DNA of 64,000 nucleotides from Chryseobacterium mulctrae (GTDB lineage Bacteria > Bacteroidota > Bacteroidia > Flavobacteriales > Weeksellaceae), in the NCBI RefSeq assembly GCF_006175945.1, contig NZ_VAJL01000001.1, positions 3,605,001-3,669,000 on the forward strand, given 5' to 3'. A model generated the notes under the pieces. It ran no database searches. It was not told the DNA's origin and saw only the letters and a program-made list of their open reading frames with translations. The translations under genes and the position numbers were made by a program. Below, in pieces: positions 53,810 to 61,737 of the stretch; positions within the stretch are counted from its first letter, which is position 1; every line of letters begins with the position of its first letter.

Positions 53810-53846
53810 GGTCAATAATGAAGATTAAAAATTCATTATCGGCCTT
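53810..53846 (+). terminator. Terminator of the symporter gene
   Basis: GGTCAATAATGAA pairs with TTCATTATCGGCC (one mismatch, one G-U) and is followed by seven T. Confidence 0.7.
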
Positions 53847-53859
53847 TTTTTATTTGAAG

Positions 53860-53948
53860 CTTTATCCCGCTTTCCATTATATCTTTTGGGTTACGGGTTC
53901 CGCTTCGCTCCACCCGCAACCCAAAAGGATGTCATTCCAATCGGGGCT
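53860..53948. repeat. GC-rich hairpin repeat with CCGCTTCGCTCC core, copy B
   Basis: TTTTGGGTTACGGGT (53884-53898) pairs with ACCCGCAACCCAAAA (53912-53926) except for one base, around the core TCCGCTTCGCTCC. CCCGCTTTCC lies on the left and ATCGGGGCTA on the right. The core is shared with 28536-28617, but the stem sequence differs. Confidence 0.75.
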
Positions 53949-53982
53949 ATGAGAGCAGTTGTCTATTTGAAGTATCTTCAAA

Positions 53983-54060
53983 GTTTGTCATTCTGAAAGA
54001 ATCGAGGAAAGAATCTTTTCATTTTTTCTAATATTATAATTAAGATTTCTCCGAAATAAT
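53983..54060. repeat. Decayed GTCATTC palindromic repeat
   Basis: GTTTGTCATTCTGAAAGAAT on the left and AAGATTTCTCCGAAATAA on the right resemble the 46369-46449 element; the arms pair only partly. Confidence 0.5.
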
Positions 54061-54071
54061 AAATATAATAT

Positions 54072-54152
54072 TCCTTTGCTTAGTGGAACGCCTTTGCGAA
54101 CGAAAAATATTTTCAAACATTTAAAAAAAATCTTTGCGATCTTTGCGTTTAA
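54072..54152. repeat. CTTTGCG-word repeat
   Basis: CCTTTGC, GCCTTTGCG and TCTTTGCGATCTTTGCG occur within 80 bases just before the PhyH gene. It looks like a short dispersed repeat, not coding. Confidence 0.4.
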
Positions 54153-54178
54153 AATAGATTCGAAAAAAAACAGATCAA

Positions 54179-54892
54179 ATGAATTTCCAAAATCATAAAA
54201 ACTCAATTATAGAAAACGGCTTCACAGTCATCAACAATATTTTTTCAGAAGATGAAATTGAAAAAATAAGCGAAGTTATTCAAAATATCGATACTTCAAA
54301 AGAAACATTCAGAAAATCGGAAGACCTCTTTGCAATCAGACAATTTTTAAAAGAAGTTCCCGATGTGAAAGATTTAATTTTTAATAAAAATTTAAAAGAA
54401 ATCATTAAAGAAATTTTCGGTGAAAAGTATTTTACTGTAAAAAGCATTTATTTCGATAAACCTGAAAAATCAAACTGGTATGTTGCCTACCATCAGGATT
54501 TGACGATTTCTGTTGACAAGAAAATTCAATTGGAAAATTTCGGACCTTGGACGACCAAACAGAATCAGTTTGCCGTACAACCACCTTTAGATATTCTTGA
54601 AAATATTTTCACGATAAGAATTCATTTAGATGATACTGATGAAAATAATGGTGCATTAAAAATTGTTCCGAAATCCCATTCAAAAGGAATTTACAGACCC
54701 GAAACAATCGACTGGAATGTAGAAACAGAAAATATCTGCAGCGTAGAAAAAGGAGGAATTATGATTATGAAACCTTTGCTTCTTCACGGTTCCAACCGTA
54801 CTACAAATGGAAAGAAAAGGAGAGTGATTCATATTGAGTTTTCTGATAAAGAATTGCCAGAGGAATTGAATTGGTCAGAAAGAATAAATTAA
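54179..54892 (+). CDS. Phytanoyl-CoA dioxygenase (PhyH) family protein
   Basis: A 237-residue 2OG-Fe(II) oxygenase. The iron ligands appear as YHQDLTISVDK (HxD) and LLLHGSNRTTNGKKRRVIHIEF (distal His and the Arg for 2-oxoglutarate). NGALKIVPKSHSKG is another family mark. The substrate is unknown, and bacterial PhyH proteins act on many small molecules. The ATG is right after a repeat-rich gap and no promoter consensus is seen. The hypothetical membrane gene follows after 11 bases. Confidence 0.85.
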   Translation: MNFQNHKNSIIENGFTVINNIFSEDEIEKISEVIQNIDTSKETFRKSEDLFAIRQFLKEVPDVKDLIFNKNLKEIIKEIFGEKYFTVKSIYFDKPEKSNWYVAYHQDLTISVDKKIQLENFGPWTTKQNQFAVQPPLDILENIFTIRIHLDDTDENNGALKIVPKSHSKGIYRPETIDWNVETENICSVEKGGIMIMKPLLLHGSNRTTNGKKRRVIHIEFSDKELPEELNWSERIN

Positions 54893-54903
54893 AATAAACA
54901 TAG

Positions 54904-55515
54904 ATGATTAAACGAAATTGGCTTCTGATTCCAATGATAATTATTGGATTTTATTATAATCTATGGAGAATCCAAAATGCAGATACAGAAATGGTATTTC
55001 AAGAGTTTATTTATGGATTTCTGCTTTTATTATTTTTAATTTTTCTTGGTTTTAGCATTAACAAAGATTTCAAAAAATATAAGATTTCGAAATCATTTAA
55101 AAGCTATATTCCTTCTGTAATTGGTTTTTTGATCTTAATCTCTTTCGGAATAAATGCTCTGATACTGTGCTTGAGAGATAGTTCTTCTGTCGTAATTCAG
55201 GCAAGTTATGATGGAGGTTATAATGGTGCTTGGTTTGAATTTAGGGAAGACGGAACATATAAATTTGTAGATCATGCCGGAATTGGAGCAGATATTACAA
55301 GAGGAAATTATGAAATAAAAGACTCACTCATCACACTTGATAAAAACAAAATAGGAAATGTAATTGTTTCAAATAAGCTTGCAATTAGGGATGAAAATTA
55401 TGGAGATTCTAAAAAAGTAAAATTGTTATATCAGATTGATGAAAAACATTCTGTTATAAAAAGGGACTTTAAGTTTTTTATTCATGAAGAAGTTGAAGAT
55501 TTAGAAAAGTCATAA
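54904..55515 (+). CDS. Hypothetical membrane protein with C-terminal beta domain
   Basis: A 203-residue protein with three hydrophobic segments (about 6-20, 35-55, 76-94) and a soluble C-terminal part (about 100-203) that looks beta-rich (NGAWFEFREDGTYKFVDHAG, GNYEIKDSLITLDKN, KVKLLYQIDEKHSVIK). The NGAWFEFREDGTYKF segment resembles lipocalin-like or META-like repeat strands, without a firm family. It is 11 bases downstream of the PhyH gene and probably in the same transcript. Confidence 0.6.
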   Translation: MIKRNWLLIPMIIIGFYYNLWRIQNADTEMVFQEFIYGFLLLLFLIFLGFSINKDFKKYKISKSFKSYIPSVIGFLILISFGINALILCLRDSSSVVIQASYDGGYNGAWFEFREDGTYKFVDHAGIGADITRGNYEIKDSLITLDKNKIGNVIVSNKLAIRDENYGDSKKVKLLYQIDEKHSVIKRDFKFFIHEEVEDLEKS

Positions 55516-55526
55516 CAACTAAAACA

Positions 55527-55555
55527 AAAACCTCTTTCCAATTGAAAGAGGTTTC
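55527..55555. terminator. Two-way terminator
   Basis: AAACCTCTTTC (55528-55538) and GAAAGAGGTTT (55544-55554) between convergent genes. Confidence 0.85.
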
Positions 55556-55576
55556 ATTATTTTAAGTTTAAAATTC

Positions 55577-58378
55577 TTATTTCACGGAAATCTCATCCAC
55601 AAAAACATAAGCTTCTCCACCTGCACCTTGATGCCATTCCGGAAGCTTGCCGAAGTGATACGCTTTTACTTTTACATATCTTGCTTCAGTTGGAAGAACA
55701 GTAGTTTTGAAATCTTTTACCTGAACATTGGTGTCTTTAGGATCAATATTATTTTCTAAAGTTTTCAGAAGGATGAAGGTTTTGCCATCCATTGAAGCGT
55801 AGTATTCTACTTTTTTAGGCATTAAGATCCAAGCTCTGCTGTCTTGTAAATACGTTGAAGAAATTTCATTGATCTGCTGTGGAGATTTAAAATCAATAAT
55901 TGCTTCTACAGTTTGACCTTGGTAACCTTGCCATTCACCTTTTCTCCAGTTGACATCTCCGTTGATTCCGTCGATGATTGCCAATTTTCCTCCTGCTGTA
56001 TATTGTGGATTTACGGTTGCATTGATCGCTACATCCCAATGATTAGGCCTTCTGTTGAAGTTGGCTGTGGTAATTCCGCTTTTCTCACCATTTCTTTCAG
56101 CATACGTGGAAACCTGTGTTGTTTTGTTGATGGTGAACGGTTCTTTATACACTTTAAAAGTTTTTCTTACGTTGGCATCACTTTCATTCAAAGTCATATA
56201 ATATACTTTATCTTTCTCATTCAGCGGAGTGATTTTTACCTGAGTGGTAAACTCAAAAAGACGGTCTCCACTGATAACAGGTGAAGCAGTCTGTTCTGCA
56301 TATTTCATGTCTTTAACAGGTTTTATATTTTCAAAACCTAGTTTTTTAAGTTCACTTTTCGGAGTGTTTTTAGTGATGATTCTTGTAGATCCGTCTTCTA
56401 AATGTAATTTTACCTCATCAAAATATGGCGTTACCGTTTCCCATTCAGGTTTTCCAGGAGTTACAGAATAAATTCCCATCGAGCTTAAAATAAACCATGC
56501 GCTCATTTGTCCGCAATCTTCATTTCCAATCAATCCATCTGGAGTGTTTTTGTAGAAATTATCAAGAATAAATTTGATTTTTTCTTCTGTTTTCTGAGGT
56601 TTATCAACGAAATTATAAAGATAAGCGATGTGATGACTCGGCTCGTTTCCTTGTGCGTATTGTCCAATCAATCCGGTAATATCTACCTGTTCTCTACCTG
56701 TTGTTTTGTCTAAAGCTGAGAAAATAGCATCAATAAACTGTTCAAATTTTTCTTTTCCACTATGAGCTTGAATCAATCCCGGAATATCCTGCGGAACGAA
56801 ATATGAATAATGCCAAGAATTTCCTTCTGTGTAATTGTTGTTGACTTCACTCGGATCAAAAGGTTCGTACCAGTTTCCGTTTTTTCTTGCCTGCATAAAA
56901 CCATTCTTTGGATTGTAAAGATTTTTCCAATTCTGAGAACGTTTCATGAAATATTCGTAATCTTCTTTTTTGTTTAAAATTTTCGCCATTTGAGCGATAC
57001 ACCAATCGTCATAAGCATATTCCAACGTTTTAGAAACACTTTCATGCTCATCATCAATGCTGATGTAATTTTTCTGTTTATAAGCATTTAAACCAAAAAT
57101 ATCCTGCATCGCCGAATTTTTTGAAGCTTCAAAAGCTTTTTCATAATCAAAACCGGTGATTCCTTTCGCCATTGCATCAGCAATTACAGAAACTCCGTGA
57201 TATCCAATCATACATTCGGTTTCGTTAGAAGCCAGTTCCCAAACCGGAATTCTTCCGCCTTGTTCACGCTGTTTGATAAAAGTATTTACAAAATCTGCGG
57301 TTCTCTTTTTGTCAATTAATGTCATCAAAGGATGCGCTCCTCTGAAAGTATCCCAAAGTGAGAAAACAGAATAATATCCGAAATCATTTGCTGTGTAAAA
57401 CTTGTTGTCTCTTCCACGGTATTTTCCGTCAACATCCATATTGATATTCGGTTGCGTGAAAACGTGATACATTGCAGTGTAGAAAATTGCTAGTTTGTTT
57501 TTATCTTCAGATTTTACTTCAATTTTAGAAAGTTCTTTATTCCAGTCTGCAACTGCTTGATTTTGAATTTCACTGAAATTATTTGATTTTCCTTCAGCCA
57601 ACATATTTTTTGCTGCTCCTTCGTAACCAGTCGGAGAAATCGCCACTTTTACACTTATTTTTTCACCTTTTTTAACTGCTGAGGTAAATGCTAAAGCTAA
57701 TTTAGTTCCAGAAAAAGTATTGTTTTCGTTTTTACCGTTAAAGCTTTTACCTGAAACTTTCATCGGTTTTGAAAACTCAATTCTTGCATAAATATATTGG
57801 TTGGTTGCCCAAGCTTCACTTCTTCTGAAAACCTCAATCGTTTTGCTGTCGATAATTCTTACTTCACCATCTAGAAGTTTATCTCTGTGGTTTAAATCTA
57901 AAATAATATTGGCATTTCCTGCTTTATTGAATTTATATTCGTGATAACCGACTCTTGTGGTGGTCGTCAAACGAACATCGATGTTGTTTTTGTCTAATTT
58001 AACTGAATAAAAACCAGCCGTTGCTTTTTCGTTCTTATGAGAAAATTTTGATGAATATTCTTTTGGAGTTAAACCCGGTTTTCCCATTGTTGGCATCAAC
58101 ATAATGTCTCCGTAATCTGAAACTCCAGTTCCGTTCAAGTGGGTATGAGAAAATCCGTAGATTACAGAATCTGAATAATGATAACCGCTACAGCCGTCCC
58201 AACTTCCGTCTATTCTTGTGTCCGGAGAAAGTTGTACCATTCCGAAAGGCACAATTGCACCCGGAAAAGTATGTCCGTGACCGCCCGTTCCGATAAAAGG
58301 ATTTACATATTGCGAATAATTTTGTGAAAATGAATTATGAGCAATTAATCCTAAAAGAACGAATAATATTTTTTTCAT
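55577..58378 (-). CDS. GH92 glycoside hydrolase (alpha-mannosidase type)
   Basis: A 933-residue exported enzyme with a signal peptide (about 1-19, ending SFSQ). The N-terminal GH92 sandwich (YVNPFIGTGGHGHTFPGAIVPFGMVQLSPD, visible as NPFIGTGGHGHTFPGA) is followed by the catalytic (alpha/alpha)6 barrel, with SLWDTFRGAHPL, GNEDCGQMSAWFILSSMGIY and calcium-type residues. A C-terminal F5/8-like carbohydrate-binding domain (about 770-933) ends with EAYVFVDEISVK. GH92 enzymes remove terminal alpha-mannose from N-glycans. No SusCD pair or other glycosidase is adjacent. Confidence 0.95.
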   Translation of the reverse strand: MKKILFVLLGLIAHNSFSQNYSQYVNPFIGTGGHGHTFPGAIVPFGMVQLSPDTRIDGSWDGCSGYHYSDSVIYGFSHTHLNGTGVSDYGDIMLMPTMGKPGLTPKEYSSKFSHKNEKATAGFYSVKLDKNNIDVRLTTTTRVGYHEYKFNKAGNANIILDLNHRDKLLDGEVRIIDSKTIEVFRRSEAWATNQYIYARIEFSKPMKVSGKSFNGKNENNTFSGTKLALAFTSAVKKGEKISVKVAISPTGYEGAAKNMLAEGKSNNFSEIQNQAVADWNKELSKIEVKSEDKNKLAIFYTAMYHVFTQPNINMDVDGKYRGRDNKFYTANDFGYYSVFSLWDTFRGAHPLMTLIDKKRTADFVNTFIKQREQGGRIPVWELASNETECMIGYHGVSVIADAMAKGITGFDYEKAFEASKNSAMQDIFGLNAYKQKNYISIDDEHESVSKTLEYAYDDWCIAQMAKILNKKEDYEYFMKRSQNWKNLYNPKNGFMQARKNGNWYEPFDPSEVNNNYTEGNSWHYSYFVPQDIPGLIQAHSGKEKFEQFIDAIFSALDKTTGREQVDITGLIGQYAQGNEPSHHIAYLYNFVDKPQKTEEKIKFILDNFYKNTPDGLIGNEDCGQMSAWFILSSMGIYSVTPGKPEWETVTPYFDEVKLHLEDGSTRIITKNTPKSELKKLGFENIKPVKDMKYAEQTASPVISGDRLFEFTTQVKITPLNEKDKVYYMTLNESDANVRKTFKVYKEPFTINKTTQVSTYAERNGEKSGITTANFNRRPNHWDVAINATVNPQYTAGGKLAIIDGINGDVNWRKGEWQGYQGQTVEAIIDFKSPQQINEISSTYLQDSRAWILMPKKVEYYASMDGKTFILLKTLENNIDPKDTNVQVKDFKTTVLPTEARYVKVKAYHFGKLPEWHQGAGGEAYVFVDEISVK

Positions 58379-58478
58379 GGTTTAAAATTAAAATCGTGCC
58401 TAAAATACATAAAAATTAGGTTTGCAAAAGAATTTATCTATCATACTCTTTGTTGATTCTAAATAGCTAAAATTTCCG

Positions 58479-58486
58479 TAAATTTG
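58479..58486 (+). promoter_or_regulatory. Promoter -7 element of the Mrp gene
   Basis: TAAATTTG matches TAnnTTTG, 18 bases before the ATG at 58505. Confidence 0.55.
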
Positions 58487-58504
58487 TGCTCAATTTATAT
58501 TTTT

Positions 58505-59608
58505 ATGTTGACTAAAGAAAAGATTCAGGATTTCCTTAAAGAAATTGAAGTTGATGACTTGGTGTCTAATTTTCAAGTAATGGGGAATGACGTTTATATA
58601 GATATGACAGCGCATTCGCCGGCAATGCACGAAAAGAAAAAGCTTGAAGCCGCAATGAAGCAGGCTTTTGCAAGTGAATTTGGTGAAGAGATCAATCTTA
58701 AACTGAAAATAGTTTCTCCGGAACCAAGTGAAGTTCAGCTAAGCCAGATCAAAGGAAAACAAATCCCTGGAATTCAAAATATTATTGCCATCGCATCAGG
58801 AAAAGGTGGTGTTGGTAAGTCTACCGTTTCTGCAAACCTTGCGGTAACTTTAGCAAAAATGGGTTTTAAAGTAGGAATTTTAGATGCTGATATTTACGGA
58901 CCATCTGTTCCTACGATGTTTGATACAGAAGGTCAAAAGCCAATTTCTGTTGACGTGAACGGGAAAAGCTTAATGAAACCTATCGAAAATTACGGTGTGA
59001 AAATGCTTTCCATCGGATATTTTTCAGGTGCAAATCAAGCGGTAGTTTGGAGAGGACCAATGGCTTCTAAAGCTTTAAACCAAATGATCAGAGATGCAGC
59101 TTGGGGAGAATTAGATTTCTTATTGATCGACCTTCCTCCAGGAACAGGTGATATTCATTTGTCTATTATTCAGGAAGTTCCGGTAACTGGAGCCGTGATC
59201 GTAAGTACACCTCAACACGTTGCTTTGGCGGACGTTAGAAAAGGAATTGCGATGTTTAATATGGAAAGTATCAACATTCCTGTTCTTGGATTGATAGAAA
59301 ACATGGCGTATTTTACACCGGAAGAATTACCTGACAATAAATATTATATCTTTGGAAACCAAGGAGCGCAATATTTAGCCGAAGATTTAGGAATTCCTGT
59401 TTTAGGAGAAATTCCTTTGATTCAGAGTATTAGAGAAGCAGGAGATGTAGGAAGACCTGCAGCTTTGCAGGAAGGTTCTAAAATCGCTGAGATTTATACA
59501 GAAACTGCGAAGAAAATGGTAGAGAGCTTACTAGAAAGAAATAAGTTTCTTCCGCCAACTGAAGCCGTGAAAATTTCAACAATGGCAGGTTGCTCACCAA
59601 AAAAATAA
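58505..59608 (+). CDS. Mrp/NBP35-type Fe-S cluster carrier ATPase
   Basis: A 367-residue P-loop ATPase that loads Fe-S clusters onto target proteins (ApbC/Mrp). Residues 1-90 form a DUF59 (MIP18-like) domain (KIQDFLKEIEVDDLVSNF), then the Walker A KGGVGKSTVSANLAV, the deviant-Walker region LDADIYGPSVP, LLIDLPPGTGDIHL and LIENMAYF. The usual CxxC cluster motif is not seen in the middle (IENMAYFTPEELPDNKY), so cluster binding by this copy is uncertain. The start at ATG 58505 (MLTKEKIQDFL) is chosen. The NifU-domain gene follows 42 bases later. Confidence 0.9.
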   Translation: MLTKEKIQDFLKEIEVDDLVSNFQVMGNDVYIDMTAHSPAMHEKKKLEAAMKQAFASEFGEEINLKLKIVSPEPSEVQLSQIKGKQIPGIQNIIAIASGKGGVGKSTVSANLAVTLAKMGFKVGILDADIYGPSVPTMFDTEGQKPISVDVNGKSLMKPIENYGVKMLSIGYFSGANQAVVWRGPMASKALNQMIRDAAWGELDFLLIDLPPGTGDIHLSIIQEVPVTGAVIVSTPQHVALADVRKGIAMFNMESINIPVLGLIENMAYFTPEELPDNKYYIFGNQGAQYLAEDLGIPVLGEIPLIQSIREAGDVGRPAALQEGSKIAEIYTETAKKMVESLLERNKFLPPTEAVKISTMAGCSPKK

Positions 59609-59650
59609 TTAAAATAATTTCAAATACATTTTTGAAAACCAAACCCAAAT

Positions 59651-59899
59651 ATGGAGACAAATACAACACACGAAGACACTGTAACCCGAGTAATGGAAGC
59701 TCTGGAAAGCATTCGTCCGTTTTTGAATAAAGACGGCGGTGATATTGAGCTTTTGGATGTAAAAGACAATACTGTTTTTGTAAAGCTTTTAGGAAACTGT
59801 TCAGCCTGTTCTCTTAATTTCTCAACATTGAAATTAGGTGTAGAAAACAGCATCAAACAACATGCTCCTGAAATTGAAAAGGTAGTAAATGTAGAGTAA
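59651..59899 (+). CDS. NifU-domain (Nfu-like) Fe-S scaffold protein
   Basis: An 82-residue protein consisting of one NifU C-terminal domain: VTRVMEALESIRPFLNKDGGDIELLDV and the CxxC in LLGNCSACSLNFSTLK (Cys near residues 56 and 59). It carries Fe-S clusters to apo-proteins. Next to the Mrp-type ATPase it forms a two-gene Fe-S assembly unit. It is shorter than E. coli NfuA because the A-type N-terminal domain is missing. Confidence 0.95.
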   Translation: METNTTHEDTVTRVMEALESIRPFLNKDGGDIELLDVKDNTVFVKLLGNCSACSLNFSTLKLGVENSIKQHAPEIEKVVNVE

Positions 59900-59921
59900 A
59901 AAATAAGACAATATATTTTTT

Positions 59922-59952
59922 GAAGACAGATCTTGAAGGTCTGTCTTTTTTT
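59922..59952 (+). terminator. Terminator after the NifU-domain gene
   Basis: AGACAGATC (59924-59932) and GGTCTGTCT (59938-59946) followed by a T run. Confidence 0.85.
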
Positions 59953-60030
59953 GTTTTTAGTGAAAAATGTAACATCAAACCTTGACAAGGTTATTATCCA
60001 CCTACTGATTAAGCTTAAATTTTATCTAAA

Positions 60031-60097
60031 TCAATAGGAGCGGGCTTTAGCCCGTTCAAAAATTTGAAAATTCGTTTGGCTTTAGCCAAAACTTACT
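60031..60097. repeat. Two-hairpin dispersed repeat, copy 3
   Basis: TCAATAGGAGCGGGCTTTAG leads to CCCGTTC, and the second palindrome is TTTGGCTTTAGCCAAAAC followed by TTACTGCA. The right end overlaps the stop codon of the barstar-like gene on the minus strand (60093-60095). Confidence 0.85.
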
Positions 60098-60799
60098 GCA
60101 AGTTTATTTCAACATTAAAATCTTCAAAAGTTTGCAGTATTTCATTGAATTTAGATTTGAAAAGTTTCTTGCTTTTCTGATGGTTTTTCCAAGTGAGTTT
60201 TTTAATTGATTCAACTCCAAAATCTCCTCTCAAACAATCGTAAAGAGCCAGAATGTTTCTTCCAAAATATCCTGCAACTCCATTGATTTCTTCACCAAGC
60301 GTACAAAAAAACTCATCAAGATTATTAAAATAATCTCCGTCAATTTCTATTATTAAGTTTTCTTTTATTGGTTCAGTATTCATATTGTTTAAAGCAAAAA
60401 CTAACCAACCCTGTAATTCATTGTTTTCAAAACTTTTCCAAATGTTTTTAGCATTAATTTGGTTATTCATCTTCATTTTCCATGCTTTATAGTAACCTTT
60501 TGGTTGATGCCAAACATATCCACTCAAGCTGAGATTATTCTTCTCTGATTTTGAAATTTTAATATTACTGATAAATGTTCCTGTAATAATCGAATTATTC
60601 TGATCTAAAGATAAATAGAACCTTGGTTGTCAAAACTGGCAATCGATTTTTCTATTTCTAATTTTAATTGTGCTGGATTTTCAACATTAATTAGCCTGAG
60701 TTTGCGAAAACCAAAATTGGTTTTATTGCTTTCGAGATTTTTCACATCTTCAATTAGAGAAATGATTTGTGGCTCTTCGAGTGTATCAAATGCAAACAT
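60093..60799 (-). pseudogene. Barstar-family protein, frameshifted
   Basis: Two minus-strand frames look like one gene: 60605-60799 (64 residues from ATG 60799, ending FDNQGSIYL) and the frame running from about 60630 to 60093. Reading one base back near 60625 (GGTTC as if GGTTTC) joins them as DNQG then FYLSLDQNNSIITG. The C-terminal 90 residues match the barstar family, inhibitors of barnase-type ribonucleases: LIIEIDGDYFNNLDEFFCTL, VAGYFGRNILALYDCLRGDF, LTWKNHQKSKKLF. The whole would be about 235 residues, longer than classic barstar (about 90). It lies 26 bases downstream of the HEAT gene. A sequencing error cannot be excluded. Confidence 0.7.
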
Positions 60800-60825
60800 A
60801 TAACTATTTTTAGAGTTAATTTTTT

Positions 60826-61636
60826 TTAATTGTACTCCTGTAAGACTTTAATACAGTTTTTCAAATCGGATAACCATTCAGTATTAATGTCTTGATCATG
60901 TTTATATTTTTCATAAATATTTATAATGAGTGGAAGATATTGCTCACCGTTTTTGATATTGAGTAAAGTGTCAAAAAATAAAGTGCAGAAATTTTCATTG
61001 TGAAGCTCGGAAAATATTATTTTTTCAACTCTTTCGTCATTACGATTTGCAAGACCTTTTATTGCTTCCTGTCTAATCTGATTATTATTTGATAAAGAAT
61101 TTTTGTATAAAACATTTCTGATTTCTTCATTATCTGTTTCTATCTGTGTCCCTAAGCCAAAAGTTGCCCAATCAATCTCTAATTTTAGAACTTTTATCCT
61201 GAGCCAATTCTATGAGCATATCAATTGCTATCTTTTTTTCTACCCCAAGCAAAGAGAAGGTTAAAGCATATCTCACATCTGTTGATTTTGAGTTTTTAAA
61301 CTTTTCTAAAATTTTAAGATGTTTTATTTTTAAATATTCATTATTGTGTCCTATAGCGAATAAACTTGTGAAAATTAAATTTTCGTTATTAAATGTTTCG
61401 AAAAAATAAAAGATTTTATCAAACATTTTGTGAATAAAACTTTTTCTATTACTCCCAAGCTGAGATAAAATATCAATTCCAATTTGTTTGGATTTTAAAT
61501 CGTCAGAATCAATGAGAAGAAAACATTCGGAAATCATCTCTTGAGTAGTAAATTTTCTGAGTTGAAAAATTTGATTCCAATAATTATTATCTTTATATGC
61601 TTTTTCGAATAATTTGATTGTTTCCAGAGTGTTCAT
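60826..61636 (-). pseudogene. HEAT-repeat-like protein, broken by a GATT duplication
   Basis: From ATG 61636 the frame gives 154 residues of helical repeats (IKLFEKAYKDNN, DILSQLGSNRKSFIHKMF) and stops at 61172 just after SSKIRD. In the next frame the protein goes on as WATFGLGTQIETDNEEIRN, then NQIRQEAIKGLANRNDERVE, to TAA at 60826. IRDWATFGLG is a well-known HEAT/PBS-like signature. The stop is made by a tandem GATT (AATCAATC on the plus strand, 61170-61177); removing four bases restores AGA GAT TGG GCA. The full protein would be about 268 residues. It could be an immunity-type or regulatory scaffold, which is inference. Confidence 0.8.
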
Positions 61637-61681
61637 GTATTTACTAGCAACTTTATGTAAAAATAATAAAATTTAGGCCAA

Positions 61682-61709
61682 CAAAAAGCCCCAGAAAAAT
61701 TCCGAGGCT
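61682..61709 (-). terminator. Terminator of the large T9SS protein gene
   Basis: On the minus strand AGCCTCGG pairs with CTGGGGCT through G-U pairs and is followed by a T run. Confidence 0.65.
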
Positions 61710-61737
61710 ACAAAAGTAAATTATTAAGTAAAAAAAA

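Larger units (their letters stand above)
53783..54178. other. 396-base gap with stacked repeats
   Basis: No protein-like frame. In order it holds a terminator, the second GC-rich hairpin repeat, a decayed GTCATTC repeat and a CTTTGCG-word repeat. The start of the PhyH gene follows directly. Confidence 0.6.

Noticed and set aside
59978..59992. Palindrome AACCTTGACAAGGTT as an operator
   Set aside because: It lies downstream of a terminator in a convergent gap with no promoter nearby, so a regulatory role is unlikely; it may be a repeat fragment.
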